Source: an uncultured Myxococcales bacterium (GTDB lineage Bacteria; Myxococcota_A; Polyangia; Polyangiales; Polyangiaceae). Taken from it: 64,000 nucleotides of DNA. Positions 8,781 to 17,686 of the stretch are shown here, in pieces (position 1 is the stretch's first letter; every line of letters begins with the position of its first letter). A model generated the notes under the pieces. The model saw only the letters and a list, made by a program, of their open reading frames with translations, ran no database searches and was not told the origin of the DNA. Both the position numbers and the translations under genes were made by a program. Where the stretch lies: contig CALFEQ010000195.1 of assembly GCA_937949945.1 (NCBI GenBank), positions 62,001 through 126,000 on the forward strand, read 5' to 3'.

Positions 8781-9349
8781 CGAGCCGGAGAGCTCCGCTG
8801 GACGTAGAACTGGTCGTCTCGGGTCTCCTTGTTGCCGTCGAGATCGTAGAGCTTCGCGTCGAAGACGCGCGATCCGCCGACGACCTTCTCGGACTTGTAG
8901 ACCGAAGGCAGCAGTTCTGGCTCGAAGGCGCGCGAGCCGGTGGACGGGCTCGGGGTCGCGAGGTCGACGACGCGCGGCGCGATCTTGGCGTGCAGGCGCT
9001 TGAAAGCGAGGGGTAGGGGGACCGGCATCGTCTCGACGACGGTGTCTTCGCCCTCGGGCTTGACGGACACGACGGCCCGCACGAACCCGCGGGGCGTCGC
9101 GGCGCTCTTGCCGCCGATGATCACGTCACCGGGCTCGCGGTTGCGGACGATCTCGGGCGCTCCCCGAAAGCGGATCGTGCCCTGGGCGTCGTCCTTGCTC
9201 ACGATGGCGTCGAGGACCTCCTGCGGGAGGACGGTCGTCCATTCCTGAAGCTCGTAGTCGACGTCATCGACCTGCGTCGCTGGCGCCGCCGGCTCGTCGC
9301 TCGAGCAGGACCAAAGAAGAAGCGGGACGAAGACTGCGGGCCATCGCAT
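8705..9349 (-). CDS. N-terminal part of the same frameshifted lipoprotein
   Basis: The ATG at 9349 begins a lipoprotein signal (MRWPAVFVPLLLWSCSSDEP) with the acylated Cys at about residue 15, so the product should be anchored in the membrane by lipid. Residues to about 183 look like normal coding sequence and end in DDQFYVQ. After that this frame becomes Arg/Pro/Ser-rich (RSSPARWVTRPP), while the neighbouring frame gives plausible beta-strand sequence. I read this as the 5' part of one gene of roughly 900 codons spanning 6603-9349. If the shift is real, only a truncated lipoprotein would be made. Confidence 0.6.
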   Translation of the reverse strand: MRWPAVFVPLLLWSCSSDEPAAPATQVDDVDYELQEWTTVLPQEVLDAIVSKDDAQGTIRFRGAPEIVRNREPGDVIIGGKSAATPRGFVRAVVSVKPEGEDTVVETMPVPLPLAFKRLHAKIAPRVVDLATPSPSTGSRAFEPELLPSVYKSEKVVGGSRVFDAKLYDLDGNKETRDDQFYVQRSSPARWVTRPPSISTGSTTAAPSPRPRSA

Positions 9350-9477
9350 GCGCTCGAGGGTAACACTCGGTCCTCGGCGCGCCTGTCACCCGAACTGTCC
9401 GCGTTGCTGCGGCAGAATGCGACGCGGTGCGTGGCGGTGATGTCGTCCCTGCGCACGACGTCCGTAGGATTCCGGCC

Positions 9478-9747
9478 GTGCGTCGTCGGACGTGGGTGGC
9501 GTCCAGCCTCCTCGTGATCGGCTTCGCGAGCGCCGCGAGCTGTCGAGAGCCGACGCAGGTGCTCGTCGAGGCACGAACGAACGTCGAGTACCTCGCCGCC
9601 CCAGGGGATCGCCGTCGAGCCGCGGTCGAAGCGCTCTTGGTTACCGTAACCGGCGCGGCCGGTGGCGATGGGTCGATCCGCGCCCCGACGTCGACTCCGG
9701 CGCGACCCTGCATGATGTTCCCGGTTCCATTGGCGATACGCATGTAG
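9478..9747 (+). pseudogene. Probable truncated lipoprotein gene fragment
   Basis: From the GTG at 9478 the frame gives VRRRTWVASSLLVIGFASAA then SCREPTQVLVEARTNVEYLA. This is a convincing basic plus hydrophobic lipoprotein signal with Cys, followed by a short mature start. After about residue 45 the sequence turns into compositionally odd residues and stops after 89 codons, which suggests that only the N terminus of a former lipoprotein gene remains. No good ribosome binding site is visible. It could also be a genuine small lipoprotein. It lies between a divergent lipoprotein gene and a co-directional one. Confidence 0.35.
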
Positions 9748-9797
9748 GTGCGTTCGGCATGTCGGCTGCTCTGGGTCGTCGGCGGAGGTTCCGAACC

Positions 9798-10526
9798 ATG
9801 AAGACCCAGATTCTCTCGCTCGTCGCTCTCGCCTCGCTCGCGTTCGCTTGCGCGCCGTCGTCGGACGTCGTGTCTTCCACGGAGAACGACATCACGTCCG
9901 AGGGCGACGGGAAGGTCCAAGTGCACGTGCGCTACTACGGAGACGAGAACGTCTCGCTGTTCGAGGAAGGCGCGTTCGAGCCCTTCGCGACGGTCGGAGC
10001 GTACGGCATCACGGCGACGACGATCGACGTGCCTCCGGGCACGTACTTGGTCCGCGGCCAGCATCTCGTGGGCGGCGAGTACGAGCTGCTCGCGAAGTTC
10101 ACGGTCACGCCGCAGCTCCAGGGCGCCACGTTCTACTGCGGAAAGGCGAAGAAGGCGGCCAAGCCGTCGAAGGGGGCGCCGGCCAAGGAGATCTGCTCGA
10201 CGAAGCCGAGCGACATCGAGCCGGCGCCGCTCCCTGCGCCGGAGGCGAGGCCCGAGGCGCGCAAGGTGTCCATCGAGCTGCGATTCGACGCGGAGCCGGG
10301 CACCGGCATCCTGACCGCGCATCGCCCGGACGGATCGACGTTCACGATCGGCCCGAACGAGGAGTCCCCGTCGCACGACGTGACGACGGGCGACGAGCTC
10401 TACTTCGACGTCTGGAACGGAGGCGACAAGCTCGGCGAGACGTCGCTCGTGATTCCGCTCGAGACGAACGACGGCGCCGTCATCGCATGCCGTCTCGACG
10501 GCGCGCTCGTCTGCGGGATCCGATGA
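9798..10526 (+). CDS. Secreted or lipid-anchored protein of unknown function (242 aa)
   Basis: The ATG at 9798 has a good ribosome binding site (GGAGG at 9784-9788). It begins a signal peptide MKTQILSLVALASLAFACAP with a lipobox-like LAFAC, so a lipoprotein is likely. The mature part has two beta-rich regions separated by a Lys/Pro/Ala-rich linker (about 118-155). The first contains VPPGTYLVRGQHLVGGEYELL, similar in feel to carboxypeptidase-regulatory/Ig-like folds. Six Cys in the mature region may form disulfides. No family is recognised. The stop lies four bases from the stop of the convergent EGF-like gene. Confidence 0.75.
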   Translation: MKTQILSLVALASLAFACAPSSDVVSSTENDITSEGDGKVQVHVRYYGDENVSLFEEGAFEPFATVGAYGITATTIDVPPGTYLVRGQHLVGGEYELLAKFTVTPQLQGATFYCGKAKKAAKPSKGAPAKEICSTKPSDIEPAPLPAPEARPEARKVSIELRFDAEPGTGILTAHRPDGSTFTIGPNEESPSHDVTTGDELYFDVWNGGDKLGETSLVIPLETNDGAVIACRLDGALVCGIR

Positions 10527-10530
10527 GCGC

Positions 10531-12585
10531 TCAGTAGCCCTGTACCCAGGCGCGGTCGCAGAGCGCCCAGGACACGAGGTTCCAGTCGTTCTCGGAGGAC
10601 GAAACGTGACCCGCGAGCAGCAGCGCCGTCATGGCGGCGTTGACCTCGCTGGTCGCGTAGCGCGCCGGGCAGGAGACGAACACCTGATGGGGCTGGGGCC
10701 CGCGGACCTCGTTGATCTGGAGCTCGAAGGTCGAGACGGCCCCCGAGACCTGTCCGAGGGCGATGGGATCGCCCGGTTTCACGATGGCGCCGACCGTCAC
10801 GGTCACGGCCGAGACGTGATCGTAGACGAAGGAGAAGTTCGGGTTCTCGCTCGACCGGATGATGACCGCGTAGTCGCCCTCTCCGACGTAGGTCGTGTCG
10901 ACGGAGACGACCTCGCCCGGGGCGACCGCGAGGAGCGGGGTGCCCGCGGCGATGCAGAACGTCATGTTCGGCAGCGGCTTCGGCCTTCCGCTCTGGTCGA
11001 TCACCACCTTGCCTGCCGCGAGCAGGCATCCGTGGCCGCACTCCTCCGGGCACGGCGTCCCCGGCGGGAAAGGCGGGGAGCTGAGCACGGGAAGCGCGAT
11101 CGTGTCGGGGACGTATTCGTCGTTGGAGACGTCGGGCCCGGCGGGAAGGCTCGTGGAGCCGCCGGCGTCGATCCACGCGCACCCCGGTCGTGCCGTACAG
11201 CTCTGGCGATCGTAGCCGCCGAAGCAGGCGAGCTCGGTGCCCTCGCAGAGCGAAGCTTCCGCGTTCCACCGGCAGGACTCGGCGGACTCGCAGGCGGCCG
11301 CGTCGCGGAGCTGCCAGCAGGCGCTGATGCACGATCCGTCCTCGGCGCCGCGGTCGATTGCGCCGAGGCAGTAGCCGATGGTGCTCTCCGCGCCGCGCAT
11401 CGTCGTGCCGTCCTCGAACCGCGCCTCGCAGGCGTTGTCGCAGCAGAGGTCGTGCGATCGTCCCTCCTTGCAGAGCCCCGTCGTCGGCCCGCACCTCCAG
11501 TCGTCGGACGCGCGCGGCGCGATCCAACGGCAGCCGGACGCTTTCTCGCACGTCCCGCGCGTGCCGTGCTTCGAGCACGTGTTCGAGACGTTGCCGACGC
11601 ACGCGCCGGGGACGGGCGTGCAGCCGGCGAGCCGGCAGGCCGACGGGTCTCCGGCGTGCGTCTCGCAAGGCAGCGGCTCGCCCGCGCAGACGCCGTCGTC
11701 GATCGTCGCGAGGTCTTCGTCGACGGGGCTCGGCTCCCATTGGCAACCCGCGAGGCGATGGCAGATCCGTGGCTCGAGCAACACGTCGCAGGTGCGGGCG
11801 CCGGTCTCCTCGCAGGCTCCCGTGCCGGGCTCGTACCGACACTGCGCGTTCCAGCAGGGCTCCTCTTGTCCGTTCAGCGTCTCGCACGCGACGGGGGTGC
11901 CTCGGCATGCGCCGTCGAGCGACGTGATCCGTCCCTTGCAGTACGTCGCGGCGGCCCCGAGCCCGCGCAGGACCTTGCCGTCCTCGAAGCGAAACGCGCA
12001 GCTCGTTCCGCGGCAGCACACGGACAAGCCGTGGCCCGGGGCGCAGCGAGGCTCGTTCACGGCGACGCACGCCTCCGGGGGAGGCACGCGCACGCATCCG
12101 AGCCCGTCCGCCGACGGAGCGTACCCCTCGTCGCACGCGCAGGAGGCCCGGCCGTCGATCTCCTGGCAGCGACCGTGCCCCGAGCACGCGACCCCGGCGC
12201 AGGCCGGCGCGGAGACGACGACGCACCCGAGGCCCGTCGAGCGCTCGCCCTCGCGGCACTGGCATCGCGCTCCCTCGGGGGTGACCGTGCAGCCGGCGGT
12301 GCATGGAGCTCGCGCGCAGAGATCCTCGCCGGCCGGGACGCACTCGAGCGCGACGGCGTCGTAGCCACGCCTGCAGTGGCAGACGGCGACGCCGCCGGCG
12401 ACCTCGCAGCGTCCGTCCTCACCGCAGGTGACGCCGCTGCACGGACCCTCCTCGCAGCTCGAGCCCTCGCAGCGTGAATCCTCGGAGCTGCACGCGGCGA
12501 GCAGGGCGAGGGTCACGACGAGCGCACGCAGCGCGGTCGCGGCGCGCGGCAGCGGAGAAGAGGGGAGTCGCGACGGCGTGCTCAT
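10531..12585 (-). CDS. Cys-rich EGF-like lipoprotein with a degenerate M23-like C-terminal domain
   Basis: An N-terminal signal ending ALLAACSSED marks a lipoprotein. Residues about 40-175 hold three or four EGF-like modules with regular Cys spacing (CSGHGRCQEIDGRASCACDE is typical). Residues about 180-500 are a further Cys-rich region with repeated units such as CCRGTSCAFRFEDG and CCDNACEARFEDG. The last 150 residues resemble a lysostaphin/M23 peptidase beta-sheet (GTPLLAVAPGEVVSV, VKPGDPIALGQVSG, FELQIN). The zinc-binding HxH of active M23 enzymes is absent: FELQIN stands where HLHFE is expected, although a lone His remains in FVYDHV. It is probably a binding rather than cutting domain, exposed at the cell surface. 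Confidence 0.8.
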   Translation of the reverse strand: MSTPSRLPSSPLPRAATALRALVVTLALLAACSSEDSRCEGSSCEEGPCSGVTCGEDGRCEVAGGVAVCHCRRGYDAVALECVPAGEDLCARAPCTAGCTVTPEGARCQCREGERSTGLGCVVVSAPACAGVACSGHGRCQEIDGRASCACDEGYAPSADGLGCVRVPPPEACVAVNEPRCAPGHGLSVCCRGTSCAFRFEDGKVLRGLGAAATYCKGRITSLDGACRGTPVACETLNGQEEPCWNAQCRYEPGTGACEETGARTCDVLLEPRICHRLAGCQWEPSPVDEDLATIDDGVCAGEPLPCETHAGDPSACRLAGCTPVPGACVGNVSNTCSKHGTRGTCEKASGCRWIAPRASDDWRCGPTTGLCKEGRSHDLCCDNACEARFEDGTTMRGAESTIGYCLGAIDRGAEDGSCISACWQLRDAAACESAESCRWNAEASLCEGTELACFGGYDRQSCTARPGCAWIDAGGSTSLPAGPDVSNDEYVPDTIALPVLSSPPFPPGTPCPEECGHGCLLAAGKVVIDQSGRPKPLPNMTFCIAAGTPLLAVAPGEVVSVDTTYVGEGDYAVIIRSSENPNFSFVYDHVSAVTVTVGAIVKPGDPIALGQVSGAVSTFELQINEVRGPQPHQVFVSCPARYATSEVNAAMTALLLAGHVSSSENDWNLVSWALCDRAWVQGY

Positions 12586-12691
12586 CACTCGGTCGCGGGA
12601 GTGTAGCCGACCGTGCGCGCCGTGTATGCGCCCGCGGACCGTGTCGATCGTGTGGGCCGAACGAGCGTGAAGCGTGATATTCCCGCGACCG

Positions 12692-14062
12692 ATGCGACGT
12701 ACCCGGGCCCTCTCGCTGGCGAGCGCCGTCGCGGCGGTGCTCGTGACGTCGGGGGCCGCCGCGTCGCCCGAGGACCTGTTCGGCTACGGCACGCGCACGA
12801 GCGCGATGGGCACGACGGGGGCCGCGCACGCCGCGGGTTGGGAGACGGCGTTCCACAACCCGGCGCTCGCGTCGGCGATTCGGCAGAACAAGCTGACGCT
12901 CGGGTGGGGCGGCGCGACCTTCGCGCTCGACGCCGTCGGCGACGGGCTACCCGGGCGCGTCTCGACGTCGCGGGCGAGGGGGTTCTACATCGGCGGCGCT
13001 CTGCCGGTCCCGTTCGGCGGCAGGCTCCGCGACCGCGTGGGGATCGCGCTCGGTTTCCACACGCCGTCGGACGTGATCGTGCGCGGGCGCGTGCTCTACC
13101 CCGAGAAGGCACAGTTCCCGCTGCTCGCCGATCGCGCGCAGTCGGTGACGATCCGCGCGGGCCTCGGCGCGGACGTCGGCTGGGGCGTGAAGGTCGGCCT
13201 GGGCTTCGCGGCGCTCGCGGAGCTGGTCGGCGACGTCGTCGCGGCCACCGACGTGACCGGAAGGGTGGGCACGCGCGTGGAGACGCAGCTCGTCGCGACC
13301 TACGCGCCCACCGTCGGCGCGACGTACGACCTGCCGGCGAACCTGCGCGTCGGCCTTTCGTTCCGCGGCACGCTCGACGCGCGGTTCGGCGTGGTCGTCG
13401 ACGGGTCGAAGCTGTCGTCGCTGGCGATCCCGCTGTTCAACATCTCGGGCCTCGCCCAATACGACCCTGCGCAGGTCGCGATCGAGATCGCGCGGATCGA
13501 GCCGCGTGCGAGCGGCTCCGTGCCGTCGGTCGCGCGGCCTTCGGCGGGCAACGTGCTCGCGCTCCAGGTCGCGTACAAGCGGTGGAGCGACTTCCCCGGC
13601 GTGCTCGAGCCGACGGTCGTCTGCAACGAAGGCGGCGCCGGCGCGTGCGGTCTCGTCCCGCCCGCGATCCCGTGGCAGGACACGTTCGCCGTCCGTCTCG
13701 GCGCCGAGCAGGGGTTCGATCTCGCGCGCGGCCTGGTCTTCCGCGTGCGAGGAGGAGGCTTCCTCGAGACCTCGCCGCTGCCGTCGAAGGTCCCGGGCTC
13801 CGAGGTCTTCGACATTCCCTCGAGGTCCGTCGTCGAGGTGCCGACGCGGTACTTCGACAACACGCGCGTGGCGCTCACGACCGGCTTCGGTCTCTCGCTC
13901 GCCGATCCGCTGCCGCCGATCGATCTCGACACGTTCGTGCAGTACCAGCTGCTCCTGCCGCGCGAGATCACGTCGACGAGCGCGAGCGGCGAGGCGCTCA
14001 TGAGCGGCGAGAGCTCCGGGGGCGTGGCGGTGTTCGGCATGACGGCCGGGGTGAGGTTCTGA
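12692..14062 (+). CDS. FadL-like outer-membrane beta-barrel protein, first of a pair
   Basis: A signal peptide (MRRTRALSLASAVAAVLVTS...AAASP) precedes a 430-residue Gly- and aromatic-rich barrel ending in VRF, the C-terminal aromatic typical of outer-membrane proteins. The start of the mature part (DLFGYGTRTSAMGTTGAAHA, then AFHNPA) matches the N-terminal plug of the FadL/TodX family, which carries hydrophobic substrates such as long-chain fatty acids. The ATG at 12692 is preferred over an in-frame GTG at 12674, because it gives a cleaner signal peptide. The stop overlaps the ATG of the next gene (TGATG), so this is the first gene of a coupled three-gene operon. Confidence 0.82.
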   Translation: MRRTRALSLASAVAAVLVTSGAAASPEDLFGYGTRTSAMGTTGAAHAAGWETAFHNPALASAIRQNKLTLGWGGATFALDAVGDGLPGRVSTSRARGFYIGGALPVPFGGRLRDRVGIALGFHTPSDVIVRGRVLYPEKAQFPLLADRAQSVTIRAGLGADVGWGVKVGLGFAALAELVGDVVAATDVTGRVGTRVETQLVATYAPTVGATYDLPANLRVGLSFRGTLDARFGVVVDGSKLSSLAIPLFNISGLAQYDPAQVAIEIARIEPRASGSVPSVARPSAGNVLALQVAYKRWSDFPGVLEPTVVCNEGGAGACGLVPPAIPWQDTFAVRLGAEQGFDLARGLVFRVRGGGFLETSPLPSKVPGSEVFDIPSRSVVEVPTRYFDNTRVALTTGFGLSLADPLPPIDLDTFVQYQLLLPREITSTSASGEALMSGESSGGVAVFGMTAGVRF

Positions 14063-15432
14063 TGCGGTCGCGCACGCCGTTCGCCCGAGGCCCGATGATC
14101 GCCGCGTTCGTCGCGACGCTCGCCGCCGCGCGTGCTTCGTCCGCGAACCCGCCGGACACGTACGGCTTCGGATCGCGCGAGACCGCGATGGGCGGCGCCG
14201 CGGCGGCGGAGACGCGCGGCTGGGCGGCGAGCTACTACAACCCGGCGGCGCTGGCTCGGTCGCGCGGGCTCGAGATCGGCGTCGGGTACTTCCGCGCGGA
14301 GCACGCGCTCAGGATGAACGGCCGCGACAACGGCGTCGATCCCGTCAAGGGCGTGAACGGCGGGCTCGTCGCGCCCGGCCGCGTGCTCGGGATCCCGTTC
14401 GCGTTCGGCGTCGCCGTCCACCTGCCGGACGACCGCATCTCGCGCGTGCGCGCGCTGCGCCAGGAGCAGCCGCGATGGGAGCTCTACGACAACCGGAACC
14501 AGCGCCTCTTCCTGGCGGCGAACCTCGCGATCGAGCCGCTGCCGTGGCTACAGGTCGGTGGCGGGCTGTCCTTCATGTCTTCGACGCGCGGGCGCCTCGA
14601 CATCTCCGGCGGCGCGAACCTGTTCCGGCCCGACGACTCGAAGCTCCGCCACGAGGTCGACGCGGATCTCACGGCCGTCCGTTACCCGCAGGCGGGCGTG
14701 CGCGTGAAGCTGAGCGAGCGCGCGGCGCTCGCAGTCGTCTACCGCGGCGAGTTCCAGCTCGCGCTCGATCTCGAGGCGCGCCTCTTCGGCGACGTCTCGG
14801 GCCTGACGACCGCGCGCTACGATCTCGAGACGCACAGCGTGAACAACTTCCTCTCGCAGCAGGTGGTCGTCGGTGGCTCGTGGGCCGTCGCTCCCCGCAT
14901 CCGGACCACCTTCGACGCGACGTGGATCGACTGGAGCGCCTACGTCGCGCCCGTCGCGAGGCTCACCACGAGCCTCGACATCCCGCCGCCGCCGAGCGGC
15001 TGGCCGGCGACGGTCACGCCGCCCCAGGCGCCCGCGCCGACGCGCATCGAGCCGCTGCGCATGCACGACCGCGTCGTCCCGCGCGCCGGCCTCGAGTGGC
15101 ATGCCTTCGGGGAGGGGAAGTCGAGGGGCTATCTGCGCGCCGGCTACGAGATCGCGAAGAGCCCCATCGAGCCTCAGACCGGGTCGACGAACTACGTCGA
15201 CCGTGACCGCCACACGATCGCGCTCGGCCTCGGCGGTACGTTCGCGGACGTGCTCCCCGAGCTGCCCGGCGTCCTCTCCCTCGACGCGCACCTGCAGGTG
15301 AGCAGGCTCGTCACGGAGACCACGCGCAAGGCGAGCGCCGCGGACTACGTCGGCGACTACACCGCCGGTGGGACGATCGTGAACGTCGGCGTCACGGCGG
15401 GCTTCGCCTTCGATCGCGAGGAGGGACGATGA
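14062..15432 (+). CDS. FadL-like outer-membrane beta-barrel protein, second of a pair
   Basis: This 456-residue protein is the same length as the preceding gene product and shares its layout: signal peptide, then YGFGSRETAMGGAAAAETRG and YYNPAALARS, the FadL/TodX plug signature (AMGGA...YNPA). Many amphipathic beta-strands follow. The tail (VGVTAGFAFDREEGR) extends a few residues past the last aromatic, which is less standard. The two genes are probably ancient tandem duplicates now strongly diverged. The gene overlaps its upstream neighbour by one base and its downstream neighbour by four (ATGA). The likely role is uptake or export of a hydrophobic compound across the outer membrane, by family analogy only. 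Confidence 0.85.
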   Translation: MRSRTPFARGPMIAAFVATLAAARASSANPPDTYGFGSRETAMGGAAAAETRGWAASYYNPAALARSRGLEIGVGYFRAEHALRMNGRDNGVDPVKGVNGGLVAPGRVLGIPFAFGVAVHLPDDRISRVRALRQEQPRWELYDNRNQRLFLAANLAIEPLPWLQVGGGLSFMSSTRGRLDISGGANLFRPDDSKLRHEVDADLTAVRYPQAGVRVKLSERAALAVVYRGEFQLALDLEARLFGDVSGLTTARYDLETHSVNNFLSQQVVVGGSWAVAPRIRTTFDATWIDWSAYVAPVARLTTSLDIPPPPSGWPATVTPPQAPAPTRIEPLRMHDRVVPRAGLEWHAFGEGKSRGYLRAGYEIAKSPIEPQTGSTNYVDRDRHTIALGLGGTFADVLPELPGVLSLDAHLQVSRLVTETTRKASAADYVGDYTAGGTIVNVGVTAGFAFDREEGR

Positions 15433-16505
15433 GCACCACGCGCGCCGGAGCCGTCCTCGTCGCGCTCGCGTGCGCCGCCGCGTGCGCGACGACCGGAGCC
15501 GACGGCCAGGGCGACCTGAACCTGCCGACCGCAGGCGTCGGTCCGTTCCGCAAGCTCGATCCCGAGGAGGTGAAGGGCCTCGCCCCGTTCGTCCTCGAGG
15601 ACGGCGACGCGATGTATCGCGAGCCCGCCGTCGTGCGCGACGGCGACGCGACGCTCCTCTATGCCGTCGCCCGTGTCGACGGCAAGGACGTCATCGTCAG
15701 GACCCGCGCGCTCGACGAGCGGACGTTCTTCGGGACGAGCGATCACTTCGGGAAGAAGCCGGCCGTCGTGCTCGAGCCTTCGATGCCGTGGGAGGTCGCG
15801 CTCTCCGGGCCGGCCCTCGTCCGCTTCCGCGGGGAGGTGCTCCTCTACTACGCGGGCGCGGAGGGCATCGGCGTCGCGCGATCGGCCGACGGCACGTCGT
15901 TCCGGAAGGAGCCAGGACCGATCCTCGCTCGCGACGATCGGCCGGGCTCGTGGGAGACGACGGCGCCGCGCGCGCCCACCGTCTTCGCGTCGCAGGACGG
16001 CACGAGGCTCCACATGCTCTACGCAGCGGGCGACGCCATCGGCGAGGCCGAGAGCGACGACGGCGTCACGTGGAGGCGCGTCGGCTCGGAGCCCGTCCTG
16101 TCGCCGTCGCCGCCCGCGCCGCCCGGCAGCCTGCTGCCGAACGAGAAGGGGCCGTTCGACACCGTGGCGGTCGGCGATCCGTGCGCGGTCACTCGCATCA
16201 CGCCCGCGGGCCGGTTCCACGTCCGTGTGCTCTACACGGGGACGGGCGAAAACGGCGCGACGGCGATCGGCTTCGCCGCGCGCTACGGCGAGCACGGCCC
16301 GCTCGAGCGTCAGCCCGTGCCGGTGTACTCCGTCGGCCAGCACGAGGCCGCTCCGGCGCTGCTCGATCTCGGTGAGCGCTCGTACCTCTACGTGCAGCAA
16401 GATCGCCCCTCGGGCTCGCGACCGCCGTTCGTCGCGATTGCTGCCGCGCTCGCGCCGGGGAACGTGAAGCTCCCTCCGCCCGCGGATTATCCGGACGCGC
16501 CTTGA
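15429..16505 (+). CDS. Lipoprotein with a glycosidase-like five-bladed beta-propeller
   Basis: The signal ends LACAAACATTG, so this is a lipoprotein. The mature part has repeated blades of the kind seen in GH43/GH32-like and DUF glycosidase propellers: MYREPAVVRDGDATLLYAVA, LSGPALVRFRGEVLLYYAGA, GIGVARSADGTSFRKEPGPIL, RAPTVFASQDGTRLHMLYAA. The motif of the type DP[AT]V is present as REPAVV and DPCAV, but I cannot assign catalytic acids. It is the last gene of the operon with the two FadL-like barrels (ATGA overlap). It could act on or bind a ligand that the barrels transport. This is an inference from position. Confidence 0.75.
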   Translation: MSTTRAGAVLVALACAAACATTGADGQGDLNLPTAGVGPFRKLDPEEVKGLAPFVLEDGDAMYREPAVVRDGDATLLYAVARVDGKDVIVRTRALDERTFFGTSDHFGKKPAVVLEPSMPWEVALSGPALVRFRGEVLLYYAGAEGIGVARSADGTSFRKEPGPILARDDRPGSWETTAPRAPTVFASQDGTRLHMLYAAGDAIGEAESDDGVTWRRVGSEPVLSPSPPAPPGSLLPNEKGPFDTVAVGDPCAVTRITPAGRFHVRVLYTGTGENGATAIGFAARYGEHGPLERQPVPVYSVGQHEAAPALLDLGERSYLYVQQDRPSGSRPPFVAIAAALAPGNVKLPPPADYPDAP

Positions 16506-16580
16506 ACGGGGATTTTACGGGGGGCAGGGGTGGCGACGGAGTGATTGTCCCCACGGAGCTTCTGCTAACGTGGCGGAGAA

Positions 16581-17597
16581 ATGGTCGTGGGCCTGATCCT
16601 CGGCGTCCTCTTCGTCACGCCGCTCGTGCTCACGTATCTGTTCTTCATCCGGTGGGCCGATCGCTTCGAGCCCGAGCCGTGGTGGCTCATCATCGCTGCC
16701 TTCGTCTGGGGCGCGGTCTTCGCCACCCTCGGCGGCGGGATCAGCTCCGGCATCGCCCAGGCGTTCACCGGGAAGTTCCTCCACGTCGCGCCTGGGCTGA
16801 TGGAAGCCCTCGGCGCGACCGTCTTCGCGCCCATCTTCGAGGAGACCTTCAAGGGCATCGGCGTCGCGCTCATCGCGCTCGTGAGCGCGCTCGGGCTGCG
16901 CGAGCTCGACGGCCCGCTCGACGGGGCCATCTACGGCGGCGTGGTCGGCCTCGGCTTCACGCTCACGGAGGACATCCTCTACGTCTCCCACCAGTTCGCG
17001 ACGCACGGCCTCGGGGGGTTCGTCGTGCTCCTGTTCCTCCGGACGGTGCTGCTCGGGCTCTCGCACTGCACGTTCACCGCGTGCACGGGGCTGGGGTTCG
17101 GCATCGCGAGCGAAGCCAAGAGCTGGGGCGTGAAGATCGCGGCGCCCATCGTCGGGTTCGGCTGCGCCATCGCGATGCACGCGATGCACAACTTTCTGCC
17201 CACGTTCTTCGGTGACGGGGGGCTCGTCGTGATGCTCCTCATCTCGTGGGCGATCGACGTCCTCTTCTTCGTCCTGCTCGCGATGCTGGTCGTCCGCGAT
17301 CGGAGGATCGTCGTGCGCGAGCTGTTCTCCGAGGTCGGTCACCTCTTGCATCCGAAGGAGCTAAAGCTCGTCTCGAGCTACTTCGCCCTCGGCCTGAAGA
17401 ACTGGAGCGTCCTCTTCTCCCAGGGGTGGGCCGCGTTCCGGGAACGGCGGAAGAAGCAGCTGTTGCTCGTCGAGCTCGCGTTCGTGAAGAGCCGCCGGCG
17501 CCGAGGCGAGGGCGGGCCCGACCTCGAGCGTAAGGAGGCCGAGCTCCGCCGCGCGATCGCCGCTGCGAACCAGCGCGGCGTGTGGATCGGGAGCTGA
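16581..17597 (+). CDS. PrsW-family intramembrane metalloprotease
   Basis: PrsW proteases sit in the cytoplasmic membrane; the Bacillus founder cleaves an anti-sigma factor. This 338-residue protein has about eight hydrophobic segments. It has the family motifs in order: FAPIFEETFKGIG (EExxK, about residues 93-97), GLGFTLTEDILY, LGLSHCTFTACTGLGFG, and AMHAMHNFL, whose Glu and His residues would bind zinc. A roughly 100-residue basic, helical cytoplasmic tail follows and is not part of the core domain. No obvious anti-sigma factor is adjacent, so the substrate is unknown. The tail could be a regulatory or binding extension. Confidence 0.88.
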   Translation: MVVGLILGVLFVTPLVLTYLFFIRWADRFEPEPWWLIIAAFVWGAVFATLGGGISSGIAQAFTGKFLHVAPGLMEALGATVFAPIFEETFKGIGVALIALVSALGLRELDGPLDGAIYGGVVGLGFTLTEDILYVSHQFATHGLGGFVVLLFLRTVLLGLSHCTFTACTGLGFGIASEAKSWGVKIAAPIVGFGCAIAMHAMHNFLPTFFGDGGLVVMLLISWAIDVLFFVLLAMLVVRDRRIVVRELFSEVGHLLHPKELKLVSSYFALGLKNWSVLFSQGWAAFRERRKKQLLLVELAFVKSRRRRGEGGPDLERKEAELRRAIAAANQRGVWIGS

Positions 17598-17686
17598 GTC
17601 GCTGCGTTCGCCGTCGCTCGCGACACCGACGGACCATCGCGGCGGCACACGCAGGAGGGCCTCTGACACGACTGCCAGGGGCCTAC

